Of a stretch of DNA of 64,000 nucleotides, positions 1 through 10,551 are shown piece by piece (the stretch's first letter is position 1; each line of letters starts with the position of its first letter). The translations under genes and the position numbers were made by a program. Source of the stretch: Sanderia malayensis (taxonomy: Eukaryota > Cnidaria > Scyphozoa > Semaeostomeae > Pelagiidae); contig RQOL01000729.1 of the NCBI GenBank assembly GCA_013076295.1, positions 5,547,949 through 5,611,948 of the forward strand, given 5' to 3'. The notes under the pieces were generated by a model. That model was not told the DNA's origin. It ran no database searches and worked only from the letters and a program-made list of their open reading frames with translations.

Positions 1-318
1 TGGAAGGAGGACCTCGTAATTGAATTTATTGAACATCAAAGATGCCTGATATAGATCCACTAAAAGAGATGCTGGAGAAGGACTTCTTGGAACAAAATTC
101 CATTGCGGCAAATCCACATTCCTGCACACCAGATTTCAAATTCAAATTGAAAGTCATTTCATTCAGCAACAAAATTACAGATTACATACTGATACAAGAA
201 CTACTAGCTAAATTTTACAAAAAATAAAGTGTATTACAAAAACTAGTGAAATGAGTTGCTTAGGACGCTGAGGAAACCAAAACGGTTTTCGAGCTCAGTG
301 CCCTATTTTAGAGTATAT
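1..318 (+). repeat. Dispersed repeat E, copy 1 (start of an unidentified element ORF)
   Basis: This stretch matches the minus strand of 10208-10462. The shared parts include a WKEDLV peptide at the very start (WKEDLVIEF here, WKEDLVLKAF there), the run of TTCAAATTCAAAT, GATACT-type AT-rich sequence and a GTTGCTTAGGA block near 254. The copies are diverged with many small differences. It is probably the 5' part of a transposon gene whose product I do not recognise. The copy is cut by the window edge, so its true start is outside. The short reading frame at 42-227 lies in it and has no recognisable domain. Confidence 0.55.
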
Positions 319-504
319 ACTTATTGTAAATTACATAGAGGTTAAAATAAAGTATTAGTAATGTGCTCATTGCTCATTAGTAATGATTATTTTACAGCTG
401 TAAATGAATTTCCCTCAATAGCACCCAACATAAGTGTACAAGACACAACTGTGCAAGTATGAGCAGGATCATTTCCCATTGCAAGCTCAAATACATTTTC
501 TGAG

Positions 505-1033
505 ATGTCTAATAAACAGAATTCTGATGAGGAAAATTGTAGTTTTCAAGCAAGACAAGAGGCCAGGGTGTCTCCTGACTCACTAGAAGATGTGGATAGT
601 TTTTTAGTTCAGGTGCGCCAAATCTCACTTCGAATTATTGAAAAGAGATTTCGGCTACCTGATCACATGGTTGCAGTTAATGATTGGGTCAGATCGCTCA
701 GCGCTGTGCCATCTCATTTCGGCTTTTCGGATTTTCTGAATACCGACTTCCTGCCATCCCAGTCAGTGCTTGACATAACACCAAATTGTGGAAATGAAGA
801 ATGCCAGTTATGCAAAGAAGATCCAACTTTAAATTGCAAAACCTGGGACACTGTGTATGAAATTAAATGTTGCAGCACACATCTTGGGTGAAAGATACAA
901 TGAACATATAAAGAAACATATGCTTGAGAAACACGATGGAATAGAACAGTCAATTTCAATAAACATTTTAGGGACATGTTCAAATGATGCAATGCTAAGA
1001 CAAGTTACAGAGGCCATGTACAATAAGCGCTAA
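505..1033 (+). pseudogene. Penelope-type GIY-YIG region remnant
   Basis: The first frame (505-891) encodes 128 residues ending in a Cys-rich stretch, CGNEECQLCKED, then TWDTVYEIKC. After a frameshift near 885 the text continues as GERYNEHIKKH to a stop at 1031-1033. Cys-rich stretch, VYEIKC and GERYNEH follow the usual order around the GIY-YIG nuclease of Penelope-like and related retroelements. The segment that should hold the G-I-Y and Y-I-G strands between VYEIKC and GERYNEH is missing, so the nuclease core is deleted as well as frameshifted. No reverse transcriptase is seen upstream. A better preserved relative is at 35018-36569. The family call rests on motif order only. Confidence 0.5.
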
Positions 1034-2040
1034 GGAAGAATGGGGAAACACAAACACTCCTAGAACTCGATTCAATCCAACTTAATCGAACTTAATCAGC
1101 AACTGACAAATTTAGTTATTTATATTTGATTTATTATTCACTCATGAGGCTGCCGATTAGCAGCAATATATTTCAGAAAAGATTTGGTTTAAAAAAATAT
1201 AAATAATAAAATAAAACGAGGTTGCATGTGTCTTAAAAGAATGGCCACGAAAGCAAAATTTCCAAACTACAACTTATTGTAGAAGACACGGGATCAATTA
1301 AAGAATTTTGGAAACAGAATCTCACAATGTTATTTTATAATTTGTAAAAGTGATTTCATGTTTGCAAGTTCATGTAACACTACAGTAGGTCGCAAAATAG
1401 TATACTTTTCCATGTGCTTCTGGTTATTTGGTTTCCTGAAAAGAAAATCCTTCCAAATGGCAAGCAGTGACAAGAAGTTGCAATTAGGTCGTTTGAAAAA
1501 ACTCTTATGATTTTCCATTTATATCTTCACAGACCTTTTATGGTTGTGTTTATGAGAATGAAAATGATTCCGATGGGATAGGAAAAGTCATCAAAGTGTT
1601 GCATAATTTTGTGCCAAGGAGAGACACAGGCAATGCGATGAATTTTACTGAACAAGAGATTGTGGGAGGTCAAATGTGTCAGATTGTTTTACTCCTACAG
1701 AGAGGTTTGATGGTAGACATTTTAAGATGAACTTACTGCCTGTTATAGTTGTCTTTTAATTAATTCATCTGTTGCTTACTTACCAACAAATGTATGCTTT
1801 TAATGAAAATGACACCTCACCAAACATTTTTCAAGTTTCCCCTCACACGCGACTATCTTTTCATGTTGGATACAGACAACTTTTACCATCATGCTGCCTC
1901 TTCAGATCATTGCCCAATGTTTGCAGACTCTCAACAGGAGAAATGTTGGTGTAAATATCACATCACAATACAGTGATAGAGGGATCTTTCTGTTGGAGAT
2001 AGAGTGTGGTCTACAGTGGCTCAGCTTTTCCCTAAGGTAT
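1034..2040. other. No gene recognised
   Basis: This is AT-rich sequence with only short open frames on both strands. A possible decayed coding stretch lies near 1530-1720 (plus strand, containing HNFVPRRDTGNAMNFTE), but I cannot assign it to a family. No RNA gene or clear repeat was seen. Confidence 0.5.
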
Positions 2041-3265
2041 ATAAAGGGCTTATGCAGCCTAAAATGACATATCAATTTCTTTACGGAAAGAAAAAGATGT
2101 GAGTATCACTATGAACCTATTTTGAATGTTTTCTGACGAGTATAAGTATATTTTTTCAAGCTCAAACACACCCAGGTCTCTTCAAGAGCTAGGACGTGAG
2201 CTTGATGACACACAAATCATTTTTTATAGGGATCAGTATGGGAAAATTTGGCCGCACGCAATAGTTTTTTAATACCTCAACTCAGGCGACGCCGATTTCA
2301 ATTATCTCACCCCTGGCTAAAAGCGCGATATCTTCCTCACATCATGAATCAATTTTCATTGCTTTCATTTAAAAACAGAAATCTTAACAAGTATTGAAAA
2401 AAATAAAACTCTCAAGGTTTTGACTCAGTGTGACGTCAGAATGAACCGAGCGATTGTTCTTCAACTATTGTTCTCAGAGGAAGAGTTGCCCGGCCTGTAT
2501 TGATACAGTGTCTGGCTAAAATCTTTTCAAATTGTCGGATTGCGAAAATAGTAGTTCAAAACAAATTCCTCTGACAACGAAGGAGGAAGTCTTCTTGAGG
2601 ATAGCGAAGAAGACAAAGACTATTCAGTAGTCAGTTCGTATAGTCGAAACTCACACGAAGGAGAACCTCTTGCAAGAAGACCCAGAGCTGGGAACGGCAG
2701 TGATGATAAAGAATCGGGTTGTGAAGGCCTATCTCTGAAATAGCTGGATGCCCGTTTTGAAAATAAAACTTATGTTGATAATTGGTTAGTTCATTTGTTA
2801 CTTAATAAATTGTTCGCAACTGTTAAACATTAATTCTATGAAATCACATGAGTTTTGTTCATTGTACTGTAGTTTCGAGACTTATGGAGAGAGATGAATT
2901 TAGTGTTGGTCCAATTCGCGCTGTTGGGTTCCTCTACAATACACAATTGACCATGAAATGCTTTTTAAATACTCTTTATTACTATTTCTTTCCCTATTTT
3001 AAGTTGCATGTTTATGTGACGTTGTTCAGTCAGCCCAGTATGATGTTTTGTTGGCCGTGGTACACAAAGGTGTCTGGGATTGCACATCATTCTGACGTCA
3101 ATTTCTTCAACAGAATTTGTCCCAATTCCCTATTTTGACAATAAATAACTCAAAAGCTACAAAATATTTTAAAATTCTATTTGGGGCATGTTGATAAGCA
3201 TGTTGAATTCTATACTTCTCAGCAAAAAAAATCATATGTAATTTTAGGCTGCATAAGCCCTTTAA
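2041..3265 (+). mobile_element. TTAA-flanked non-autonomous DNA transposon, copy 1
   Basis: Terminal inverted repeats of 28 bp lie at 2045-2072 and 3234-3261 with one mismatch; the end reads AGGGCTTATGCAGCC inward from each side. The right flank is TTAA and the left is ATAA, so a TTAA target duplication with one decayed base is likely. TTAA duplications are typical of piggyBac and Kolobok elements. The element is 1.2 kb with no recognisable transposase. The first 870 bases recur at 32715-33645 with the same end. The short open frame at 2848-3138 lies inside and has no recognisable product. Confidence 0.8.
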
Positions 3266-3267
3266 AA

Positions 3268-3440
3268 AAAGGTTTTAAAAATAGTAATAAATAAAGAATA
3301 AACTTTTTCAAAAGAGAAATATAAATTAATTGCAAAAAAAATTGAAAATAAAGTCACGAAAAAACAAAAAAATTTTCATTCAAAAGCAAATTCAAAATGA
3401 AAATAATTCCTTTGCCAGCCTAGAACCGCCATAGCACATA
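3268..3440 (-). repeat. Inverted repeat partner of 10552-10735
   Basis: On the minus strand this reads TGTGCTATGGCGGTTCTAGG, then a GGAATTATTTTCATTTTGAA block and a long T-rich tail. It matches the plus strand of 10552-10735 over about 170 bases with scattered differences. The two copies stand in opposite orientation about 7 kb apart. They could be long terminal inverted repeats of one old element, or two copies of a dispersed repeat. This copy starts immediately after the right end of the TTAA element. Confidence 0.6.
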
Positions 3441-3445
3441 ATGCA

Positions 3446-4528
3446 TTGCAAGCTGCTTCTCTTTGCATGGTGGATGTTGCATGGTGCCTCTCTTTTTCAC
3501 GATGGCATGGGAAGGATGGCACGATAGCATGGGAAGCTGAAATTAAAGCTAGTAATGTGACGAGTGGAGGAGGAGTGAGCAGTAACATTCTTAAAGCGGA
3601 AGAAATTATTGTCCAACGCCTGTGTGCCAAGGTATCAAGGAAAGCTCAAGAGTACGCAAGTGTAGGTGCCAGAGAGTTTATTGAATTTAAACATCGAGAG
3701 ATCACACTGGAGAATATGAAGAACAGCTGCGAAAAACATTTCAAGCCACAGCTTGCAAGTGATTTTTATTATTGTGATGTCTTGGCTGGAGACCAAGGAC
3801 CTTCATGTAGATCGTTAAGCAATGTACCCGACCTGAAAGTCATACACATCAGATTTGTCAAGGTTTCACAAATGAAAGAAAATCATTACGATGATATAGC
3901 AGATTCTGATCTTTCAATGCCTCCTCTGAAGATATCAAAGAGAGAGAATTCAGACAGTAACATGAGCATGGCTGTTATACCCAAGTCATTGCCCATCTCC
4001 GTAAAAACAGCAATGCATGCTACAACCCCAGAGCCTTCATCACAATCACTGGAACCGTTATGCATTTATTTAGATTTGATTTTCTGCAGATAACATGGGC
4101 CTCTGTGCCTACAGATATGGAATTATTTATTGAAGATGTCCCTGTTGGAAGTGGTGGAATAAGAACTGCTTTTATATCAAAATATCAAGATAACACACTC
4201 AAGATCATTGCTGATTTGGGAATTACTGTGGAGCAAGGCACAAAATGAATTGTTCAAATGCAGTTGTTGGCCAAGAATTTTTGTGTGCAATTGGAAGAAA
4301 AGATCCACAAGGAGAATGCATGCAAGAATGTTTCTTCACTACAGCCCAATATATTTTGAAAAACTTGACAATGGAGAGTGTGTAACCATAGAGGAATTCA
4401 TTCCAGGCGATTTTATCAAATATTTGAATATCACTGGCATCATGCAGTTCTCTAACAATGATAAGCAGCATGTTATAGGGCCCATGCACAGTCATGCTCA
4501 AGTCAAGAAAACTTCGCTTAATATGTAA
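3446..4528 (+). pseudogene. Alpha-kinase-like (atypical protein kinase) pseudogene
   Basis: The first frame (3446-4093) encodes about 215 residues including AQEYASVGAREFIEFK and the stretch DFYYCDVLAGDQGPSC. The frame then shifts to 4060-4248, reading VPTDMELFIEDVPVGSGGIR, which resembles the glycine-bearing start of an alpha-kinase domain. It shifts again to 4208-4528, where ECVTIEEFIPGDFIKYLN resembles the E-x-F-I-x-G-x-x-x-K-Y/F-x-N signature of that domain. The C-terminal catalytic part and zinc-binding end are not found before the Harbinger remnant begins at about 4795. At least two frameshifts make this a dead copy. The alpha-kinase call rests on motif resemblance, and a profile search is needed to confirm it. 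The N-terminal part is unassigned. Confidence 0.5.
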
Positions 4529-4794
4529 TATTCGCTGTTGTTTGCTGTTGTTCACTTAATAGAAAATATTCGCTGTTGTTTGAGAAGAAACACAGATTTT
4601 GCTTTCATTTTCTTTCTTGGGTCAGACACGCAATTTAAAATGTCAGAGGAAGAGAAAATGCTGTTCTTTGTATTAATTGTTTATTTGTTGGAAGAACGAA
4701 AGAGATTTTTTAAGAGTGATGAATTTTGATGAGTGAGAATTTTAAGGGTGATGCTTGCTGGTTATGTACTGTCTCTATCTATGCAAACAGAAAT

Positions 4795-5911
4795 GAGACT
4801 AGCCGCTGTCCGCTATTTTGGGGATTTGTAAAAGGAGAGAGAGGCTTGGAAATTCCATAGACACGTGAATGATTTCGATGTATATTTTGAGGCTGATTTG
4901 ACCACAAGGAGGGATTTGAATCCACACAACTAGATGTCTCATTATAGAATGATTCACCAAACTTTTGATTTGATTTGTAGAACCGTGTTTCAATGCATGG
5001 TCAAAGAATGTAATCAAAAGCAAGCTATTCCCTTGCCAAGAGAGTAGGTGTGGCATTGTGGTGGCTGGCTAACGGTGGCAGCTATAAATCCATAGGGCAA
5101 AACTTTGGAATTTCACCCTTGATTGTCGATCAAATAACTAACGATTTTGTGGTGCCCTTGTGCATCTTAGAAATGATTATATAGCATGGCCTCAAACAGA
5201 TAAACAATGTCCTTGAAGTGTAAATAGTGTTAAAGGATGGTCCATATTACCTAATGTTTTTCAGCTATAGATGGTACTCATGTTCAAATAATGGCACCCA
5301 ATAAGAGCACTGTTGACTTTTCTGATAAAAAGCAGCGTTATAGCATTGGCTGTCAGGGAGTCTGTGATGGAAACTTAAACTTTTTGTCAATGTCTGCAGG
5401 ATATCCAGGTGCTGCTCATGATTCTTGTGTTCTAAGTAACACATTGTTTTTTCATCAAGCTAACAATGGCACTATTTTAAATACACCTGTATTTAAAGTA
5501 AAAAACAAAACATTCAGGCGATAAATTATTGGTGACCCTGCATATCCACCATTAGATTTGCTACTGAAGCCATTTCCTTTTTTAAATTACATGCATCGCA
5601 GGCAGCGAAGATTCAATTATTGTCTCTCCAAAGCTAGAGTCTCCATAGAAAGGGCATTTGGCACATTGATGGAAATATGGAGAATACTGAATCAGAAAGT
5701 TCCTCTTAGGCTCTCATGTGCTGCTGATACTGTTTTTGCATGAACTGTTTTCCATATCGTCTGTCGAGATCACAATGAGCCAGTCGAAGAATTGTTTGTA
5801 GATGATTCAAGCAGCCAGGACCGTAGTTGTAACTCTTTCAATGGAATAGGGGAAGAAATCAGAAACTTGCTTGTAGATTATGTCAACGAACACGATGCAG
5901 ATAACGAATGA
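4795..5911 (+). pseudogene. PIF/Harbinger transposase (HARBI1-type DDE), decayed
   Basis: The DDE transposase of a Harbinger element, spread over several frames. In the N-terminal part, WWLANGGSYKSIGQNFGIS (about 5057-5116) is the typical helix-turn-helix-like segment. The catalytic part gives AIDGTHVQI (first Asp, about 5263-5290), GAAHDSCVL (second Asp), GDPAYPP after a stop at 5522-5524, and RVSIERAFG (Glu). The C-terminus ends at a stop at 5909-5911. There are several stops and frameshifts and the region before 5040 is badly eroded. The partner Myb-like gene lies downstream in convergent orientation, as is usual for Harbinger elements. I could not find matching terminal inverted repeats for this copy. 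Confidence 0.85.
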
Positions 5912-6041
5912 ATAAACCTGAGCAAATTTTCATAATTACAATTACAATATTCTATTATATCACATTTCACATCATAAACCAAATATATATATTTAAAAAC
6001 GTCTACAAATTTGTTGCTTATTAAAACATCAACTGTTCAAT

Positions 6042-7094
6042 TTAGTATGTAAAACTGTTACTGTCATCGTCTTCATCTCTTCCATGTTTTCGAGTTGCTA
6101 AGCTTCCTTCCCCTGCCGCATTGCGTCCTGCAAATATTTTGGCTACTTGTAACAAGGTATCTGACGTGTGTCTACGACTACTTTCTTCCATTTGCCTCAT
6201 ACCTTCAAGAAATTGCCCTGTTATCCCTTCCTGCATCTTTTGTGTTTTGGCCAAGCACCGCACCAATTGGTTCACGGCAGCAGATTCAGTGTTTTTCTTC
6301 TTTTTTGCTCTTTTAGGCTGGGCCTTTTCTGTTTCTGCGGGGGCTCTTTCTGTTTCTTCTTGGCCTATCCCCATGTAAACCTGGTCTTGTGTGGTTACTT
6401 CTTCATTTAAACTGGCTGCATTATCTGTTTCATGCAGCTGCACTATATTTGTCTCCCCGACTTCAGAAAACTGAACAATTCTTCATGTTCCTAGCAACGT
6501 GTCAAAAATTTCATAAACCTTGGAAAAATTTCTTTCTTCCCCACTTTTCTTATTCTTCCCCTTGGCCACCTTGTAATGATCTTTCAGATTTCGTATTTTT
6601 TTTACTTCTTCCATTGACTTATCTCCAGGACCTTTCTTGTTTACATCAGCAAGAATTTGCCTCCAGGCATCCGGATTTTTGTGGCTTTCAAGTTCAATAA
6701 ACCCTTCTTTTTAAGCGTTCACAAGTGCATGAGTTTCAAAAATGTTCAACGTGCATTTATGTGCAGCCTTCTTTAATTGTGATGCATTCTTTGAAGGCGG
6801 TGCGACAGGCTCTTGTATTCGTGCAGCAGTAACAGGCTCTTCTTGTGCTCTAGGATTTCAAATTGAAAATTTGCCCCAGGGTACTGCCTTTCCAACATGT
6901 ATGATTGAAATGATGGAGGGGGCATTCATAAAGGTGGAGCCATTTCTTGCCCAAAATACAGCAGTGTACTTATCAATGGAAGAGCATAAATACACAGATT
7001 CTGAAGCTGCATCCTGTGTGTCTTCATAATAATCTTGATCTTTATTTTCTGAACTTCTAAAATTATCGTTCACACATCTTCGAAAACCAGCCAT
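6042..7094 (-). pseudogene. Harbinger-associated Myb/SANT-like protein, three stops
   Basis: A single frame of about 350 codons runs from an ATG at 7094 to a stop at 6042, broken only by three in-frame stop codons (near 6858, 6712 and 6492) and no frameshift. The middle encodes a Myb/SANT-like helix set: PDAWRQILADVNKKGPGD, then KIRNLKDHYKVAKGKNKKSG. The C-terminal part is charged and likely alpha-helical (KRAKKKKN, then TQKMQEGITGQFLEGMRQME) and ends in DEDDDSNSFTY. In Harbinger elements a Myb-like protein binds DNA and helps bring the transposase to its ends. It converges on the transposase remnant at 4795-5911. Having only nonsense changes, it looks younger in decay than its transposase. 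Confidence 0.75.
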
Positions 7095-7279
7095 GCTGTT
7101 TGCGTTTTAATGAATAAAATAAAACACTAGTGGGATTCCTGCAGTTTATATTACTTATTAGACAATTACTCGAGGAATGCATGATGACAACTTCCTGCTT
7201 TGCAGCCTTGCGCAAGTTTCTCGATTCCTTGCATTCCAGTTAATTACCACAGCTGTGCTAAGTCTGCAGAAAGTCAGCT

Positions 7280-7630
7280 GTACATGTATGGAGTCAGATA
7301 CTGGACAAAACGGATCAATTGTTTTGGTCGTGGCAGTCACTTGCTTGTGGGGTATGCTTATTCGATTGGTTGTGGCACTCTCTGTGTTATGGCATTGGTG
7401 CATTTGTTTGGTTGTGGCAGTCACCTCTTTTGGTTGTGGAAAACTGTGGTTGGCGGTGGCAGTCCTCTGTTTTGGTCACACTTTTGTTTTGGTTGTGGAT
7501 CTTTTGATTGACAAGCGTTTAGGCTATTGAATTGGTTTGGTAAAAATACTTTGTCAATTGAATTGAATTGCTTGCTGAGGGCATGAACATGAACATGAGC
7601 CGGAGCCCTGTGAGCTACCTTGGGCCTGCA
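7280..7630 (+). repeat. Long inverted repeat, left arm
   Basis: About 330 bases, roughly 90 percent or more identical by eye to the minus strand of 8580-8935. It begins ATGGAGTCAGATACTGGACA and ends near AGCTACCTTGGG. Inside are repeated GGTTGTGGCA-like blocks and TCAATTGAATTGAATTG. The two arms enclose about 950 bases containing a chimeric coding remnant. The arrangement resembles a foldback-type element or an inverted segmental duplication. Open frames in the arms have no recognised product. Confidence 0.8.
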
Positions 7631-7849
7631 ATTAGTCGAATCGAAAGGTTTGAAGGACAGCAGCAACAACTTTCCTTATCTGATAATGATATGCCCGTAT
7701 CAGCATCCGATTCTAGTAAGGGCAGCAATCACGATCACGCAGCTTCTAACACTACTGCAACATCATCTGGGAGCAGCAGGCCAACCATTAAAGTTGTTAG
7801 CAACTGTTTTTGATTATTTATAATGCTGTTCCCTGTTTTGATGGAAATG

Positions 7850-8518
7850 TTTGGTGACTTTTTCTGATAGGTTTTCCCTAATACATCATTAATTCCCTAT
7901 CCAAGTTTTTTTAGCATTCTTTTTACAATTTTCGAAATAATCGTTGAAGTAGTTTCATTTGCTTTTCCTTATTAAATGAGTAAGCATATCTCTGTAATAT
8001 TTATAGCGCTGATACCAAAATTGGTCTTGTGACTTGAGAAAACGTTTGTATAACTTATTTTTGATAGAGATAGATTTTAAAATTCCGTTTGGAATCCATG
8101 GTTTCTTTTTGAGTTTTGCTTGCCTATTTGAGATCTTTTTCAAAGGGGCCTGTTTGTTTATAGTTTTTTTATAGTTTATTATTGTTTTGGGGAAACCATA
8201 GTGAAGATATAATTCTAGAGTTTCTTTTGGAATCTCTAGAGAAGGCCTTCCATTTCCTTGTTTTGTTCTGATCACTGGAACCTCATCATTGCTGCTGTTT
8301 TTTATGGTTTGTTGTGTAGTATTGATAAGGCTTATGGTTTCATTATCTATGACATTAGGCCATTCTCGTTGGCAATTAATGGCAAGGAGAGCAACATGTT
8401 CCAACCTATACCTTGCATAATCTTTAACATTGCCGTCAACATTTGGATAATTTTCCACATCTCTGCAAACATTCCTCAGGGAATTTATGGTATATTTTCT
8501 CAAGTTGGTGGCTGACAT
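7850..8518 (-). pseudogene. Chimera: integrase-core element N-terminus joined to LINE linker
   Basis: The open frame starts at 8518 and ends at 7955. Its first half (about residues 1-108) carries NVKDYARYRLEH and then GRPSLEIPKETLELYLHYGF, which resembles the GRPHVEISKEQLEFLRSLQF segment of the integrase-core protein at 12309-13798. The second half (NRQAKLKKKPWIPNGILKS, then IKNKLYKRFLKSQDQFWYQR) is the typical linker between endonuclease and reverse transcriptase of CR1/Jockey-like LINEs. It continues past the stop at 7955 as NYFNDYFENCKKNAKKTW to about 7870. Two unrelated elements have therefore been joined in one frame. It lies between the long inverted repeats. I doubt that it is functional. 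Confidence 0.6.
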
Positions 8519-8558
8519 CTTTTCTGCTCACAAACTGTGAGCAGAAAAAAGATGTCAG
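8511..8558. repeat. Near-perfect hairpin at the inverted-repeat junction
   Basis: Arms GCTGACATCTTTTCTGCTCA (8511-8530, continuing CA) and the complementary TGTGAGCAG...GATGTCAGC are separated by AAC, with a two-base length difference in the A/T run. It lies at the start codon of the chimeric frame and just inside the right arm of the long inverted repeat. A scar of an inverted duplication is a possible origin. Confidence 0.7.
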
Positions 8559-8579
8559 CTGTTCCACAACAACCAAGAC

Positions 8580-8935
8580 CAAGACCCAAGGTAGCTCGAG
8601 TTTTGATCCATGTTCATCTCTCAGCAAACAATTCAATTCAATTGACAAAATATTTTTCCAATCCAATTCAATAGCCTAAACGCTTTTCAATCAAAAGAGC
8701 CACAACCAAAACAAAAGTGCGACCAAAACAGAGGACTGCCACCACCAACCACCAACCACAGTTTTCCACAACCAAAAGAGGTGACCGCCACAACCAAACA
8801 AATGCACCAATGCCATAACACAGAGAGTGCCACAACCAAACGAATAAGCATACCCCACAAGCAAGTGACTGCCACGACCAAAACAATTGACCCATTTTGT
8901 CCAGTATCTGACTCCATATACATGGGCCCATATGC
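8580..8935 (-). repeat. Long inverted repeat, right arm
   Basis: The minus strand matches the left arm at 7280-7630, with small indels such as an extra TGGTTGG block near 8750. See the left arm for content. Beyond 8935 the similarity to the sequence left of 7280 stops. Confidence 0.8.
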
Positions 8936-9309
8936 CAAATAGCTGAAAATCTGGCCCACTTCTCATATAAAAAGTCTCAGCAAAAGTTGATGGTCACCGA
9001 CATCGAAGGAAGTGGTTATACTTTGTATGACCCAGAAATAGCTTCTGCAAATCTAACAGATGATAAAGATGAGGAAGTTCTATTTTGTGTTGGGAACTTT
9101 TGTACCTTTGCAATGACATGTTTTGGGGCTTAACACATTTGCAACAAGTTTTGCAAGTTGTCAAAGTTGCAAGAAATTTACTGATGTTAACTAAGACACT
9201 TATTATATTGGTACTCACGTTATTTTAATTACCTGTTGCTACTGATGTTTTGTTAATTACACTCGTGTTTTAATATGCATATATTTGTGACCATTTAATT
9301 TTTAAATAC
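8936..9309. other. No gene recognised
   Basis: AT-rich stretch. Minus-strand peptide fragments such as SSSLSSVRFAEAISG may be the far end of the decayed frame at 9310-9660, but they are too eroded to assign. Confidence 0.4.
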
Positions 9310-9660
9310 AGAAAAGCATCAACACAATCTCCTGGATTTATCTCCAGTGGGTCCTTTATGATTTCCTCACACTTTCTTCGAAATTCTGGACCCAAAAAAT
9401 CTTCTGGTTGTTGTAAAACGCCCACAAAGCCTGCAACCGCTCTCAATTGAACGTTGTTGACTTTCCAACATTTTGAAGTGGATAACTTGCATCAGGTCAA
9501 CTTGATGACTAGATTACTAAAGTTCAGAAGGCAAAAACTTTGGATGCAAGGTTTCAGCATAATATTTGTACAGGGGCCATCCATTAGTACAGATTGTTTT
9601 AAATTAGGTTTAAAATGTACAGAAAGTCTACTGGAGAGAACATAAGCTCCAATGGAATCA
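9310..9660 (-). pseudogene. Decayed coding remnant of unknown family
   Basis: On the minus strand a clean peptide is readable from about 9455 down to 9312: RAVAGFVGVLQQPEDFLG, then RRKCEEIIKDPLEINPGD and CVDAFLYLK. Further upstream, after frame changes, come VLMDGPCTNIMLKPC and SFCLLNFSNLVIKL. The composition and continuous sense of these peptides indicate a real ancient coding region. I do not recognise the family. Since all neighbours are element genes, an element origin is likely. Confidence 0.4.
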
Positions 9661-9712
9661 AATACGCATTATTGCTGCAATTTACTTGTTAGTATACAAA
9701 GTGCGGATAAAC

Positions 9713-9746
9713 TTACCACAATCACTGGACTCAGTGATTGTGGTAA
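9713..9746. repeat. Perfect 15-bp hairpin
   Basis: TTACCACAATCACTG (9713-9727) and its exact complement (9732-9746) are separated by GACT. Further partial copies of GGTAAGTTATCTAGCTGTA follow to 9783. The structure is palindromic as DNA. No function can be assigned. Confidence 0.8.
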
Positions 9747-9789
9747 ATTTATCTAGCTGTAGGTGGTAAGTTATCTAGCTGTATTAGTG

Positions 9790-10207
9790 TATTTGATCCC
9801 AAAATAGTTCAATCGCCCTTCCAAAGAACGCATGCTCCACGCATACTGTTTAAAGTCCCCACCTAAGTAATCCAAAATTTCTCTACGTTGTATGCATTGC
9901 TGACCCCTTTCAAATAAGAGAACAAAAAAGCAAAAACCTGTTTTGCAAATATTTCAAAAAATCGTTATTACATAAAAATGATGAAACTTCTTGAAATGAA
10001 AAACAAGCGTTTCACCCATGCCTCCCCTTTCCCATTTTATTCCCCCCTTACTTTCCTTTTTATATTATATTATATTAACTTTTCATTTAATTTTCCTTTC
10101 TTTCTAGAAAATTCTTTTTTTTCAAATTCTGAAATAAAATATATAACTAAAAATTTATTACCGCATATTGTAGCTTTGCTGTTTTTGTATTATGTATGCG
10201 TAATGTA
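9790..10207. other. No gene recognised
   Basis: AT-rich and pyrimidine-rich sequence (a C/T-rich run near 10020-10110). The open frame at 9978-10211 is compositionally biased and has no recognisable motif. Confidence 0.5.
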
Positions 10208-10462
10208 CTAACTCACTCAAGTATATGCTCTAAATAGGGCGCTGAGCTCAAAAACCGTTTCGGATCTGTCAGCCTCCTAAGCAACTTTCTTGTTTAACCT
10301 TTTTGTAAATTAACAAGTAGCTTATATATCATAAAAAGTATCAGTATTTAAATTGTAAATTGTTGCTGAATTATATGAATTTGAATTTGAATTTCAATTT
10401 TCAACCAAGAAAGCTTTCAAAACCAGATCTTCTTTCCAACTGTCGTAACGAATTCGGGCCAT
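10208..10462 (-). repeat. Dispersed repeat E, copy 2
   Basis: Minus-strand copy of the repeat at 1-318. It starts at an ATG at 10462 with the peptide MARIRYDSWKEDLVLKAF, then stops, followed by the AT-rich block and the shared GTTGCTTAGGA block. It gives a candidate start codon for the element gene of which copy 1 preserves only the later part. The gene family is unknown. Confidence 0.55.
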
Positions 10463-10551
10463 CTTTTCTGGCGCACTCCTTCTGACCTCAACATTTCATA
10501 TTTGGTGGGGAATGCCTGCCTTGTTGCTGGAAAGAGGCAGTGCACAATTAT

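Noticed and set aside
7158..7530. Hydrophobic repeated frames (VVAVTCLWGM-like) as a membrane protein
   Set aside because: They arise from the imperfect GGTTGTGGCA repeats in the inverted-repeat arms and appear in several frames at once.
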